64,000 nt of DNA from MH13 sp042140245 (GCF_042140245.1 NZ_CP159483.1:3782001-3846000); one strand, 5' to 3'. Positions 10,037-19,187 are shown, numbered from the stretch's first letter. Notes: a model not told the origin generated them from the sequence alone. Program-made: numbers and translations.

Positions 10037-10879
10037 TCATTTAAATTTCGCCACCATATCGAGAATGCCTGGAATGGTGTGCAGTTGCGCCGCGTGTGTG
10101 GGTTGGAAGTATTGGATCAGCGAGCGCTGCGAGAGGCCACCAAGAATGGTGAAATAGTACATCTCATAGCCCGGCAGCACCGCGCAGGGGTGGTAGCCCT
10201 TGTCCAGACAAATCGTGGACCCGTCAACGATGTGGTAGGCGTCGCCAGGTTCGTTATCGACACGCTGCAACATCTGAACACCTGACCCGTAGTTCGGGCG
10301 GAAACGGAAATTGTAGGTTTCATCGTGCCGGGTTTCATCCGGCAGGCGATCCGTGTCGTGCTTGTGGCTGGGGAAGCCAGACCATCCGCCCTGCCCCACC
10401 GTGTAGAGCTCACTCACCAGCAGGCGGCCCACCTGGTCTTTCTGCTTCTGACCAAGAATGTGTTTGATCTTGCGATGGGTTTTTGTGTCATCGGAGCCAT
10501 ACTGCACCAGGTCTAGCTCGTCCTTACGGACCGCGAACGGCTCCAAGGTCTCTTCGAACTTTGCTCCGGCGATAAACACCTCAGCCTCATCGGACAGACA
10601 TGTGAAACGCGCTTGGGCAGCCGTGGGTACGTAAACCCCTTCCGGCTCTCCATCCCAAACATCAACGCCACGACCGCCAAGGTTCTTGGCGTCAAACCCA
10701 CCAACCGAAACATCGATCAGCCCGGTGGCGGGTACGATGCAGGTCTCATAGCCAGGCACGGCATAGCCGAAGCTCTCACCCTTTTTCAGCTTGACGATGT
10801 TGAAATAGTTGAGCGGCACCACGCCATCTTCCACATCGACAATGGGCTCGTTCTTGTTGTCATAGGGCGGGATATGCAT
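10037..10879 (-). CDS. iolB: 5-deoxy-glucuronate isomerase
   Basis: This 280-residue IolB is a bicupin that converts 5-deoxy-glucuronate to 5-dehydro-2-deoxygluconate. The start at 10879 (MHIPPYDNKN) follows AAAGGAC by about six bases; the longer frame would overlap iolC. Cupin-type metal ligands appear in the histidine-rich stretch PSHKHDTDRLPDE and again near YHPC. It lies 34 bases after iolC and ten bases before the aldolase. Confidence 0.93.
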   Translation of the reverse strand: MHIPPYDNKNEPIVDVEDGVVPLNYFNIVKLKKGESFGYAVPGYETCIVPATGLIDVSVGGFDAKNLGGRGVDVWDGEPEGVYVPTAAQARFTCLSDEAEVFIAGAKFEETLEPFAVRKDELDLVQYGSDDTKTHRKIKHILGQKQKDQVGRLLVSELYTVGQGGWSGFPSHKHDTDRLPDETRHDETYNFRFRPNYGSGVQMLQRVDNEPGDAYHIVDGSTICLDKGYHPCAVLPGYEMYYFTILGGLSQRSLIQYFQPTHAAQLHTIPGILDMVAKFK

Positions 10880-10913
10880 GGCGTGTCCTTTCGGCCATTC
10901 GGCCTTTTTCTTC

Positions 10914-11927
10914 TTAGGCTTGGGTCGGGCCAGGATGAGTTTGCAAAAACGCGTCCAGATCGGCGATTGTGGGCATGGCCGGGGCACAGGCTGGTTTGGA
11001 GACGGTGATTGAAGCACAGGCAGAACTGCGCAGCAGGGTTTCTTTCAATCCATGGCCAGATGCCATTGAGGCCATGAAACCCGCCATGAAGCTGTCACCA
11101 GCACCTTCTGGTTTCAGCGCATCCACCGGATAGATGCCGGTGCGCACCTCACTGATGCTGCCTTCGCCGCCAGCAAAGGTGATCGCGCCCTTCTCGCCCA
11201 TTTTGTAGACGGTGATGATGGCGCTCTGTTCGGCCAGCTCGCGCGCCTTATCGAGTCCCTTGTCATAGTCGCCCGCCATAAAGCCGAACTCGACATCATT
11301 GCCGACGATCACATCCGACAAGGCACCGGCGCGCGAGAGCACGTCCGCCGCCACTTCACGCGACGGCCAGGAGTAAGGTCGGTAATCCACGTCAAAGATG
11401 ATCGGCAGACCGGCCTGCTTGGCCAGTTCAAACGCGCGGAAGGTGGCAGACCTTGAAGGCTCAGCGGCGAAGACGGTGCCAGCCGTTATCAAGGCGCCAT
11501 AAGCGCTGTAATCGACGGCCTCGACATCCTGTTCCGATAGGGCGAAGTCCGCGGCACCATTGCGATAGATGACCGTTTGGTGGTCTTCGATCGTGCTTTC
11601 ATAGACAGCCAATGATGAGCGATGTTCGCCACCCACCGGCTGCACATACTGCGTTCCAACGCCATAGTGTTTGAGCTGATTGGTGCAGTAGCGACCGATT
11701 GAGTCATCAGAGACGCGGGTAACCAGATCAGCATGGCCACCCAGCTTGACGATGCCTGCGGCGATGTTGGCGGAGGATCCACCCATGGCAACGATGGCCG
11801 TTTGCATGTCTTCGGTGCGCGTGCCCGGCGGATCGGCAATAACATCCATGCCAACACGCCCAACAATGATGAACCGATTTTTGGCAAGACCCGCCAGAAG
11901 GGTTTCCATGGTGAGGTGAGCACTCAC
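10914..11927 (-). CDS. iolC: 5-dehydro-2-deoxygluconokinase
   Basis: This 337-residue PfkB/ribokinase-family kinase has the N-terminal glycine motif GGSSANIA near 50 and the C-terminal anion-hole/catalytic motif PEGAGDSFMAGF near 273. It phosphorylates 5-dehydro-2-deoxygluconate in the inositol pathway. I prefer a GTG start at 11927, with AAGGG eight bases upstream; its G overlaps the last base of the preceding TAG stop. An internal ATG at 11909 has no ribosome site. Confidence 0.92.
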   Translation of the reverse strand: MSAHLTMETLLAGLAKNRFIIVGRVGMDVIADPPGTRTEDMQTAIVAMGGSSANIAAGIVKLGGHADLVTRVSDDSIGRYCTNQLKHYGVGTQYVQPVGGEHRSSLAVYESTIEDHQTVIYRNGAADFALSEQDVEAVDYSAYGALITAGTVFAAEPSRSATFRAFELAKQAGLPIIFDVDYRPYSWPSREVAADVLSRAGALSDVIVGNDVEFGFMAGDYDKGLDKARELAEQSAIITVYKMGEKGAITFAGGEGSISEVRTGIYPVDALKPEGAGDSFMAGFMASMASGHGLKETLLRSSACASITVSKPACAPAMPTIADLDAFLQTHPGPTQA

Positions 11928-12766
11928 TAAACACGCCCTTCTGCATTGCCAGCTTGAGCCGCATCCAAGACCTCAGGATAAGGATAGTTGAAACCGAGCA
12001 GCTGACGCATATCGGCGCTGGCTTGGTCAAGAAATGCCTGAGGCAAAGCTGCGGGCATGTCTTCCAGAGGTTTGACGAACTTCGGCAGGTAATTGATCAG
12101 CACCGCATTGCGGTCGTGATTGGATCGGTTGGGCATGGCGCAGTGCCACGTGACACCATAGAAAAGCACCGTGTCGCCTGGCTCGCCGAGCATACGTTTG
12201 CAGCGCTCGAAAAACTTGTCGCTTTCTTGCGGGTAGCGCAGTTCCTTCTGGGACCCCGGCACATAGGCCGTCGCGCCGCTTTCCTCGGTAAACGGGTCCA
12301 AGATAATCGACACTTGGGCGTTCATCGGGAAAGTTCCATTGAGCCCAATCGGGTGCGTCTCGGGCGAATGGAAATCCCAATAAGGATAGTCGACATGCGG
12401 CTCTTGACCCGGCCCACCCGGCAAAAGCCGGTTGGCAGCGATGGAACCCATAATGAACTCGCTGCCAAGAAACTTGCGCAGGATCTGCATCAACACCGGA
12501 TGGGCGGCCATTTCTGAGAACACTTCGCCTTTGGCCAGCAGGTTCCACACCCGTCGTTGCAGGCTGATTGTTCCTTCAGCTTCGGCAGCGCCTTGGAAAT
12601 GGGTGACTTTATCGGCGGCCTGCTCAGAGTGCTCCATGATGATGGCGCGGGCGTCAGCGATCTGCTCAGGCGTGAAAAGCCCAGAGATCAGAACTGCGCC
12701 CTCACCGTTCAGCAGCTCTTGAACGATGGCGTCGACGTCAAGCGTGTCCTGTGTGAAGCGTTTCAT
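11927..12766 (-). CDS. Phytanoyl-CoA-dioxygenase-family Fe(II)/2-oxoglutarate oxygenase
   Basis: This 279-residue PhyH-type non-haem iron oxygenase carries a full facial triad: H124 and D126 in EPHVDYPYW, with distal H208 in TWHCAMPNRS. R214 is suited to hold 2-oxoglutarate. It is inserted in the middle of the iol operon with one-base overlaps to iolD (TGATG) and iolC (TAGTG), so it is translationally coupled and not a passenger. No core inositol step needs such an enzyme. Hydroxylation or O-demethylation of a methylated or otherwise modified inositol is my inference. Confidence 0.85.
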   Translation of the reverse strand: MKRFTQDTLDVDAIVQELLNGEGAVLISGLFTPEQIADARAIIMEHSEQAADKVTHFQGAAEAEGTISLQRRVWNLLAKGEVFSEMAAHPVLMQILRKFLGSEFIMGSIAANRLLPGGPGQEPHVDYPYWDFHSPETHPIGLNGTFPMNAQVSIILDPFTEESGATAYVPGSQKELRYPQESDKFFERCKRMLGEPGDTVLFYGVTWHCAMPNRSNHDRNAVLINYLPKFVKPLEDMPAALPQAFLDQASADMRQLLGFNYPYPEVLDAAQAGNAEGRV

Positions 12767-14670
12767 CAGACACCCTTCCGTTGGCGGTCACGGGCGCTTT
12801 CCACCTCAGCATTGGCCACACGCACGTTGGGCTTGTTGGACACGAACGGCGTGCCGACCTCCCACCAGGTGTGGCCCTCTTTGGTCCAGCCCTCATAGGC
12901 GTCAACATTCATGACGATGACGCTGGTGGAGTTGGCAGCTTTGGCGCGCTCGAAGGCTTCGCCAAGCTCGGCGGGATTGTCCACGCGCTCGACCAGCGCG
13001 CCCATGGAGGCGGCATGAGCGGCAAAATCCACATTGAAAGGTTCAGGCACCGTTGGGCAGTCGGCAATGAGGTTGTTGAAGCTCTCTTGGCCCATATTGT
13101 TTTGCAGCTTGTTGATGACCGCAAAGCCGCCATTGTCGAGCACCAAAAGGATCAGCTTTTTGCCGGTGAGCACCGAAGAATAGATGTCGGAGTTCATTAG
13201 CAGATAAGAGCCATCGCCAACGAAGACGATGGTTTCAGCGTCCGGCTCGTTTTCGCTTTGGGCGATGCGTGCGCCCCAGCCGCCGGCGATCTCATAGCCC
13301 ATGCACGAGAAGCCGAACTCTACATCCACTGTGCCGATATCAAGCGTGCGCCAGTTGGCGGCGACTTCTGCGGGCAAACCGCCGGCGGCCGTCACAACAC
13401 GGTCGCGTGGGTTGCAAAGTGCGTTCACGACGCCAATCGCCTGCGCATAAGAGTTGGGTCGATTGGACCCATCGGTGGCCGTGGTGCTGACATTGTCGGC
13501 GACATAGGCGTCCCATTTGGCCCGTTCGGCTTTGGCGCTATCGGTCCACGCGGTTGGGGCGGTGTAGCCGCTGATCGCCGCACCAAGGGCTTTGAGCCCG
13601 AGTTTGGCATCGCCGACAACAGGCAGCGAGCGATGCTTGCCCGCATCATGGCGCGCGGCGTTGAGGCCGATGATCTGCGCATCCAGCGCGAAAGCCGTCC
13701 ACGATCCGGTGGTGAAGTCCTGCAGGCGGCAACCGACCGAAAGGATCACGTCGGCTTGCTCGGCAATGGTGTTGGCGCTGTTGGAACCGGTCACACCGAC
13801 GGGACCGATGTTAAGCGGGTGCGTGGCGACCAAGTTCGCGCGGCCTGCGATGCTTTCGATCACCGGAATGTTGTGGGCTTCAGCGAAGGCTGTGAGTTCG
13901 GCAACGGCGCGGGAGTATTGCACACCGCCACCGGCAAGAATGACCGGTCGCTGCGCGCCTTTCAGGGCAGCAGCAGCATCGGTGACTTCGGCAACATCAG
14001 GTGATTGGCGGCGAATACGGTGGGTCGTCTCTTCAAAGAAGGCGACAGGATAGTCATAGGTCCAGCCTTGCACATCCTGCGGCAGGCCGAGAAAAGCCGG
14101 GCCGCAATCGGCAGGGTCTAGCATCGTCGCGATGGCAGCTGGCAAGCTTTGGAGGATCTGCGCCGGGTGGGTGATGCGGTCCCAGTATCGGCTGACGGCC
14201 TTGAAAGCGTCATTGAGGCCAAGCGCCGGGTTGCCATAATGCTCCAACTGCTGGAGCACCGGATCGGGCAAGCGGGTCAAGAACGTGTCGCCGCAGAGCA
14301 TCAGCATGGGCAGGCGGTTGGCATGGGCCAGCGCTGCAGCGGTCAAAAGGTTCGCGGTACCTGGGCCAGCTGAGGCGGTGCAGAACATGAAGCGCTGGCG
14401 CAGATGGTATTTGGCATAAGCGGCTGCAGCGAAGCCCATCGACTGCTCATTCTGCCCGCGATAGAGCGGCAAGATATCCTGCACATCGTAGAGCGCTTCA
14501 CCCAGACACGGCACATTGCCGTGACCGAAGATGCCGAAGCCACCGCCGCAAAGCCGCGTTTTTTGGCCATCAATCTCGATGAACTGCGCCGTCAGATAGC
14601 GGACAATAGCCTGCGCTACTGTCAGCGTGATGGTTTCGCTTGCTTGCGAACCTTGGGACATCGTGTCCAT
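12766..14670 (-). CDS. iolD: 3D-(3,5/4)-trihydroxycyclohexane-1,2-dione hydrolase
   Basis: This 634-residue thiamine-diphosphate enzyme opens the ring of the inositol-derived dione to give 5-deoxy-glucuronate. The N-terminal TPP-PYR domain carries the catalytic Glu region, the central domain contains GPVGVTGSN, and the C-terminal TPP-PP domain has FVGDGSYLLMNSDI (GDG...N motif). The length fits the family. It is the first gene of the minus-strand iol operon. The start is at 14670 or three codons later at 14661. The promoter region holds the palindrome at 14773-14788. Confidence 0.94.
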   Translation of the reverse strand: MDTMSQGSQASETITLTVAQAIVRYLTAQFIEIDGQKTRLCGGGFGIFGHGNVPCLGEALYDVQDILPLYRGQNEQSMGFAAAAYAKYHLRQRFMFCTASAGPGTANLLTAAALAHANRLPMLMLCGDTFLTRLPDPVLQQLEHYGNPALGLNDAFKAVSRYWDRITHPAQILQSLPAAIATMLDPADCGPAFLGLPQDVQGWTYDYPVAFFEETTHRIRRQSPDVAEVTDAAAALKGAQRPVILAGGGVQYSRAVAELTAFAEAHNIPVIESIAGRANLVATHPLNIGPVGVTGSNSANTIAEQADVILSVGCRLQDFTTGSWTAFALDAQIIGLNAARHDAGKHRSLPVVGDAKLGLKALGAAISGYTAPTAWTDSAKAERAKWDAYVADNVSTTATDGSNRPNSYAQAIGVVNALCNPRDRVVTAAGGLPAEVAANWRTLDIGTVDVEFGFSCMGYEIAGGWGARIAQSENEPDAETIVFVGDGSYLLMNSDIYSSVLTGKKLILLVLDNGGFAVINKLQNNMGQESFNNLIADCPTVPEPFNVDFAAHAASMGALVERVDNPAELGEAFERAKAANSTSVIVMNVDAYEGWTKEGHTWWEVGTPFVSNKPNVRVANAEVESARDRQRKGV

Positions 14671-14772
14671 CCCCTGTGATCAACTCATTTGTTTTTGGCG
14701 CATTGAACAGCGGATCAAACTTGCCCCAGCAAACTTGCCCATTGACCAAAACGCGATGTGAGGATACCGCTT

Positions 14773-14788
14773 TTGCAACCGGTTGCAA
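14773..14788. promoter_or_regulatory. LacI-type operator, iol divergent promoter
   Basis: TTGCAACCGGTTGCAA is a perfect 16-bp palindrome with the central CG typical of LacI/GalR operators. It lies between iolD (start 14670, minus) and the Gfo/Idh gene (start 14852, plus). An identical copy sits upstream of the LacI gene at 20297-20312. Confidence 0.8.
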
Positions 14789-14851
14789 TATGTTTTCACC
14801 CGCAACCGACGAAAACAGGTCCGAAACAACGGATTTCCGGGAGTGAGCCTC

Positions 14852-15976
14852 ATGCAAAACAGCCAGGAGATTGGCCAAGACATAGGCATCGGCATTGTCG
14901 GTGGCGGCTATATGGGCAAGGCTCACGCCGCTGCGATGAGCGCTGTTGGCGCGGTTTTTGAAACCAAACTGCGCCCGCGCCTTGAGATGATCGCTGCCTC
15001 CAGTCAGGCCTCTGCGCAGCGCTATGCTGATGCGTTTGGCTTTGCGCGCGCTGCCTCTGACTGGAGCGAGTTGGTCAACGATCCTGCCGTTGAAGCGGTG
15101 GTGATTGCTTCACCGCAAGCGTTTCACCGTGAGATTGCAGAGGCCGCCTTTGCGCTCGGCAAACCTGTGTTCTGCGAGAAGCCGCTCGGCGCCTCCATAG
15201 ACGACGCGCGGGCCATGGTCGCGGCAGCGGAAGCCTCTGGCCAACCCAACATGGTGGGGTTCAACTATATCCGCACGCCTGCCTCTTCTTATGCGCGCCA
15301 GCTCATCGAAGAGGGTGTGATCGGAGACGTGACCTGGTTCCGCGGCGAGCACACCGAAGACTTTTTGGCTGACCCTGGACTGCCCGCCAATTGGCGCACC
15401 GAAGATGATGCGTCCGGCACGCTGGGGGACCTGGCCCCACACATGATCAATTGTGCCTTGGCGCTGCTTGGCCCTATCGAGAGCGTGATGGGTGACTTTG
15501 AAACCGTGCACACATCGCGCGGTGGTGTGGCGGTGAAGAATGATGATCACGCTCAGATGATGTGCCGGTTCACGCGCGGCACTATGGGGCACCTTTACTT
15601 CAGCCGCATCGCCACAGGCCGGAAGATGGGCTACGCCTATGAGATCCATGGCACCAAAGGCGCAATCCGCTTCGACCAGGAAGATCAGAACGCACTCTGG
15701 CTTTACAAGGCCGAAGGGCCGGAGGCGCAGCGCGGCTTTACAAAGATTCTGACCGGCCCGGCTCACCCCAACTATCTGGCGTTCTGCCAGGGCCCAGGCC
15801 ACGGCACCGGCTATCAAGACCAAATCATCATTGAAGCGCGGGACTTTTTGACCGCCATTGAAACCGGCAAAGCCGTCTGGCCCACGTTCAAGGATGGGCT
15901 GGCGGTGAGCGAAGTGATCGAGGCCATCCGCGCCTCCAAAGCCAACAAGACTTGGGCACCCGTGGCCTCTTCCTAA
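14852..15976 (+). CDS. Gfo/Idh/MocA-family oxidoreductase (inositol-type)
   Basis: This 374-residue NAD(P)-dependent dehydrogenase has GIVGGGYMGKAHA near residue 12 and CEKPLGAS near 105 with the catalytic Lys. DLAPHMINCALAL further on carries the Asp/His-type site. The ATG at 14852 has GGGAG eight bases upstream; a longer frame would include the operator and is unlikely. It heads the plus-strand arm with iolE and another Gfo/Idh gene. It probably oxidises an inositol stereoisomer or a related cyclitol; the exact substrate cannot be read from sequence. Confidence 0.83.
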   Translation: MQNSQEIGQDIGIGIVGGGYMGKAHAAAMSAVGAVFETKLRPRLEMIAASSQASAQRYADAFGFARAASDWSELVNDPAVEAVVIASPQAFHREIAEAAFALGKPVFCEKPLGASIDDARAMVAAAEASGQPNMVGFNYIRTPASSYARQLIEEGVIGDVTWFRGEHTEDFLADPGLPANWRTEDDASGTLGDLAPHMINCALALLGPIESVMGDFETVHTSRGGVAVKNDDHAQMMCRFTRGTMGHLYFSRIATGRKMGYAYEIHGTKGAIRFDQEDQNALWLYKAEGPEAQRGFTKILTGPAHPNYLAFCQGPGHGTGYQDQIIIEARDFLTAIETGKAVWPTFKDGLAVSEVIEAIRASKANKTWAPVASS

Positions 15977-15987
15977 GGATATTCCCA

Positions 15988-16893
15988 ATGACTACCCCCA
16001 CAGCCATTAAAATCGGCAATGCACCCTGCTCCTGGGGCGTGGAGTTTGCAGGCGATCCACGCAACCCCGATTGGCGATCGGTGCTGAAAGACAATGCGGC
16101 AGCGGGCTACAAAGGCATTGAACTGGGTCCGGTCGGGTTCATGCCCGAGGATCCGCCGCAGGTGGCCGATGCCTTGGCCGAGCACGATCTGGAACTGATC
16201 GGTGGTGTGATCTTCCGCGCCTTTCACGACCCCGCCCAGTGGGACGATGTGCTCGACGGGTCGGTGCGCACCTGCAAAGCGCTCACCGCCCATGGCGCCA
16301 AGCATCTGGTGATCATCGACAGCATTTCGCCGCGCCGCGCACCGACCGCAGGCCGCGCCGATGCCGCTGAACAGATGGACCCGACCGAGTGGGCAGCTTA
16401 TCGCGACCGCATCGCCCATGTGGCAAAAATGGGAGCCGAAGAGTATGGGCTGACGGTGGGCATCCACGCCCATGCGGGCGGTTTCATGGACTTTGAGCCG
16501 GAGCTGGAACGCTTACTGGATGAGGTGGACGAGAGCATCCTCAAAATCTGCTTCGACACAGGGCACCATTCCTATGCGGGCTTTGATCCGGTGGCGTTCA
16601 TGAAGCGGCATATGGACCGTATCTCCTACATGCACTTCAAGGATATCGACCCGGTGGTGAAGGCCGATGTAATCGCCAAGCGCACCGGCTTTTATGACGC
16701 GTGCGGACAAGGCATTTTCTGCAAACTTGGGCTGGGTGATGTGGACTTTCCCGAAGTCCACCAGGTGTTGCTGGATGCAGGCTTTGAGGGCTGGTGCACG
16801 GTGGAACAAGACATCGATCCAACGCTCGGCAACACCGACCCGCTGGCCGACGCCAAATACAATCGCGACTATCTCGCCTCCATCGGTTTTTAG
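15988..16893 (+). CDS. iolE: Inosose dehydratase-like TIM-barrel protein
   Basis: This 301-residue sugar-phosphate-isomerase-fold protein begins with IKIGNAPCSWGVEF, very like IolE. Metal ligands are visible in the order Glu in GIELGPVG, GIHAHAGG, CFDTGHHSYAG, HFKDID and TVEQDID. IolE dehydrates 2-keto-myo-inositol to the dione used by IolD. The ATG at 15988 follows AAGGAT and lies 11 bases after the preceding stop. Because it sits between two Gfo/Idh genes rather than with iolD, a related dehydratase or epimerase activity remains possible. Confidence 0.82.
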   Translation: MTTPTAIKIGNAPCSWGVEFAGDPRNPDWRSVLKDNAAAGYKGIELGPVGFMPEDPPQVADALAEHDLELIGGVIFRAFHDPAQWDDVLDGSVRTCKALTAHGAKHLVIIDSISPRRAPTAGRADAAEQMDPTEWAAYRDRIAHVAKMGAEEYGLTVGIHAHAGGFMDFEPELERLLDEVDESILKICFDTGHHSYAGFDPVAFMKRHMDRISYMHFKDIDPVVKADVIAKRTGFYDACGQGIFCKLGLGDVDFPEVHQVLLDAGFEGWCTVEQDIDPTLGNTDPLADAKYNRDYLASIGF

Positions 16894-16905
16894 AAGGCTC
16901 AAACT

Positions 16906-18063
16906 ATGAAACGTCTATCTTGGGGTATGGTCGGCGGTGGCGAAGGCAGTCAGATCGGTCCGGCGCATCGTATGGGAGCCATGGCCGATGGGCACTTCAC
17001 GCTGGCTGCGGGCGCGCTGGACCACAATCCAGAGGCCGGGCGCGCCTATGCGCAAACGCTTGGCATCGCTGAAGACCGTGCCTATGGCGACTGGAAAGAA
17101 ATGCTGAAGGGTGAGAAGGACCGCCCGGACCGCATCGATCTTGTGACCGTCGCGACACCCAACTCCACCCACTATGAGATCACCAAAGCCTTCCTGGACG
17201 CTGGGTTTCACGTGCTTTGTGAAAAGCCGATGACCATGACCGTGGAAGAGGGCGAAGACATTGTGCGCACCGTGCGTGCGTCAGGCAAAGTGTGTGCCGT
17301 CAACTACGCCTACAGCGCCTATCCGATGATCCGCCACATGCGGCACATGGTGGATGCTGGAGATCTTGGTGCCATCCGCACGGTGGTTGCCAATTTCAGC
17401 CATGGCCATCACGCAGCAGGCGATGATGCGGACAATCCGCGCGTGCGCTGGCGCTATGATCCGGCGCAGGCGGGCGTGTCCGGGCAGATGGCCGATTGCG
17501 GCATCCATGCCCTGCATCTGGCGAGCTTTATTGCAGGCGATGAGGTTGAAAAGCTGTCGGCTGATTTCGCCTCCACGGTTTCAGGCCGGGTGCTGGAAGA
17601 TGATGCGATGGTGAACTTTCGCACCGCCAAAGGCACGGTCGGGCGGCTGTGGACATCCACGATTGCGCTTGGCCGTCAGCACGGCCTCGATATTCAAATT
17701 TTTGGCGAGAAAGGTGGCCTGCGCTGGGCATCTGAACAGCCAAACCAGGTCTATTGGAGCCCGCTAGGAGGCCGCACGCAGATCATCGAGAAAGGCGAAG
17801 CTGGCATCTCCGACATGGCCGCGCGCCTATCCCGTGTGCCGATTGCCCACCCAGAAGGTTTCCCGCTGGCTGTGGCCAACATCTACGTGGATTTGGCGGC
17901 AGCAATTCACGCGCAGAAGTCTGGCGAGGCGCTTGATCCAGTGGCCAACCATTTTCCCAAAGCTGAGGACGGTCTGCGCTCTATGGCAGCGGTCTATGCC
18001 AGCGTGGAATCGGCCAAACAGAAAGGCGCCTGGGTGGATGCAAGACCGCCAATGTTTCGGTAG
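16906..18063 (+). CDS. Gfo/Idh/MocA-family oxidoreductase
   Basis: This 385-residue dehydrogenase starts with LSWGMVGGGEGSQIGPAHR, a glycine-rich nucleotide site with an extra GEGS insert seen in one branch of the family. It also has CEKPMTMT near 105 and ADCGIHALHLASF near 195. It is third in the Gfo/Idh-iolE-Gfo/Idh operon, 12 bases after iolE. An inositol-isomer or sugar dehydrogenase role fits the context. The substrate is not known. Confidence 0.83.
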   Translation: MKRLSWGMVGGGEGSQIGPAHRMGAMADGHFTLAAGALDHNPEAGRAYAQTLGIAEDRAYGDWKEMLKGEKDRPDRIDLVTVATPNSTHYEITKAFLDAGFHVLCEKPMTMTVEEGEDIVRTVRASGKVCAVNYAYSAYPMIRHMRHMVDAGDLGAIRTVVANFSHGHHAAGDDADNPRVRWRYDPAQAGVSGQMADCGIHALHLASFIAGDEVEKLSADFASTVSGRVLEDDAMVNFRTAKGTVGRLWTSTIALGRQHGLDIQIFGEKGGLRWASEQPNQVYWSPLGGRTQIIEKGEAGISDMAARLSRVPIAHPEGFPLAVANIYVDLAAAIHAQKSGEALDPVANHFPKAEDGLRSMAAVYASVESAKQKGAWVDARPPMFR

Positions 18064-18324
18064 GGGTGGTTGCCAGAAGCTAGAGTGAGGGTGTCAGCGG
18101 CGGCTTAGAGCCCAACCTGGATTTTCGTCAGCGTGCAGCGAATGACTGAAGCTCAATTGAGTGTTTCAAACGATCAGGGTAGCATGTGCATGCGGCCTTG
18201 CTCGGGCCTCCCCCCTCCACCGGGGCAGCATCTCACATGCGGAGCGATACCAATTCGAACCCAACCTGTTCGAGCCCGCGCATAAGGAGGGATTGCGGAG
18301 ACCGCTCGAAAGAGGAGGTTCAAG
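18064..18324. other. Intergenic spacer before the orphan ATPase
   Basis: These 261 bases hold no convincing gene. A GCATGTG / CACATGC inverted pair lies at about 18183 and 18234. The 3' end supplies AGAGGAGG six bases before the ATG at 18325. No promoter motif could be assigned with confidence. Confidence 0.5.
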
Positions 18325-19038
18325 ATGAAACTGTCATCACCAATCTATAAGCTCAAGCGTCGGGCAAAGTTGCTGGCACGCGACAACAACATTCGACTAC
18401 ACGAGGCACTCAACCAGATTGCCACCAAAGAAGGCTTCAAGGATTGGAGCCACTTGGCCTCCAACTACTCCGAAACGACACCTGCCGAGAAGATCATTCG
18501 CCAGATGAGTTCCGGCGATATGGTGCTTATCGGTGCTCGCCCGGGACACGGCAAAACCCTTTTGGGGTTGGAACTGATTGCTTTGGCTGAAAGAATCAAT
18601 CGAACGGGCTATATTTTCACGTTGCACTACAATGAAACGGATGTCTGGGATCGGTTTGAAAAGCTTGGCTTTAATCCCAGAGAATCTGATGGTCGCGTTT
18701 TCGTTGATACCTCGGACAACATCTGCGCAGCACATATTATCGAGCGCCTCAAAAAAACTCTCGATCAGGCATTGATCGTTGTCGATTACTTACAGCTATT
18801 AGATCAAAAGCGAAGCAATCCACCACTTGATGAACAAGTCCGGGCGCTAAAGACGTTTGCCACCGAACGTGGGGCGATTGTCGTCATGATCTCACAGATC
18901 GACCGGGCATTTGAGCTATCCTCAATTGGCTTGCCAGGCATTGATGACATCCGCTTGCCAAATCCCGTCGATCTGTCGCTTTTCGATAAAAAATGCTTCT
19001 TACATGACGGCAAAGTCCAGATAGAGATGGCAGCATAG
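18325..19038 (+). CDS. Orphan DnaB/RecA-like ATPase
   Basis: This 237-residue protein has a short basic N-terminal helical domain (about 1-50, with LKRRAKLLARD and GFKDWSHLAS). The rest is a RecA-fold core like the C-terminal half of DnaB helicase: Walker A GARPGHGKT at 70-78, Walker B IVVDYLQLL with Asp154, and VVMISQIDR near 193. The DnaB N-terminal domain is missing. It is visibly AT-richer than its neighbours and interrupts the inositol region, which suggests horizontal gain. Whether it acts on DNA is unknown. A strong ribosome site precedes the ATG. Confidence 0.75.
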   Translation: MKLSSPIYKLKRRAKLLARDNNIRLHEALNQIATKEGFKDWSHLASNYSETTPAEKIIRQMSSGDMVLIGARPGHGKTLLGLELIALAERINRTGYIFTLHYNETDVWDRFEKLGFNPRESDGRVFVDTSDNICAAHIIERLKKTLDQALIVVDYLQLLDQKRSNPPLDEQVRALKTFATERGAIVVMISQIDRAFELSSIGLPGIDDIRLPNPVDLSLFDKKCFLHDGKVQIEMAA

Positions 19039-19123
19039 ACTGGTTTAACCTACTTCGCGGACGTTCGGTGAAGGTCCACCGACCTGACGACCGCGCCGAG
19101 CTGAACGAAACCTACTCCCATTT

Positions 19124-19160
19124 CGTCATCCCGGATGGCCTATGGCCGTCCGGGATGACG
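19124..19160. repeat. Long palindromic hairpin, REP-like
   Basis: Two 17-base arms (19124-19140 and 19144-19160) pair with a single T-G wobble around a TAT loop. The outer part CGTCATCCCGG/CCGGGATGACG resembles palindromic repeats dispersed in alphaproteobacterial genomes. No T-run follows. It lies between the ends of the convergent ATPase and lacI genes and could stabilise or end either transcript. Confidence 0.7.
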
Positions 19161-19187
19161 ATCGAGCGAATTGGTAACACCATCGGC

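Noticed and set aside
15110..15988. Open frame of 292 codons antisense to the Gfo/Idh gene
   Set aside because: The plus-strand protein has full family motifs; the minus frame has none and no ribosome site.
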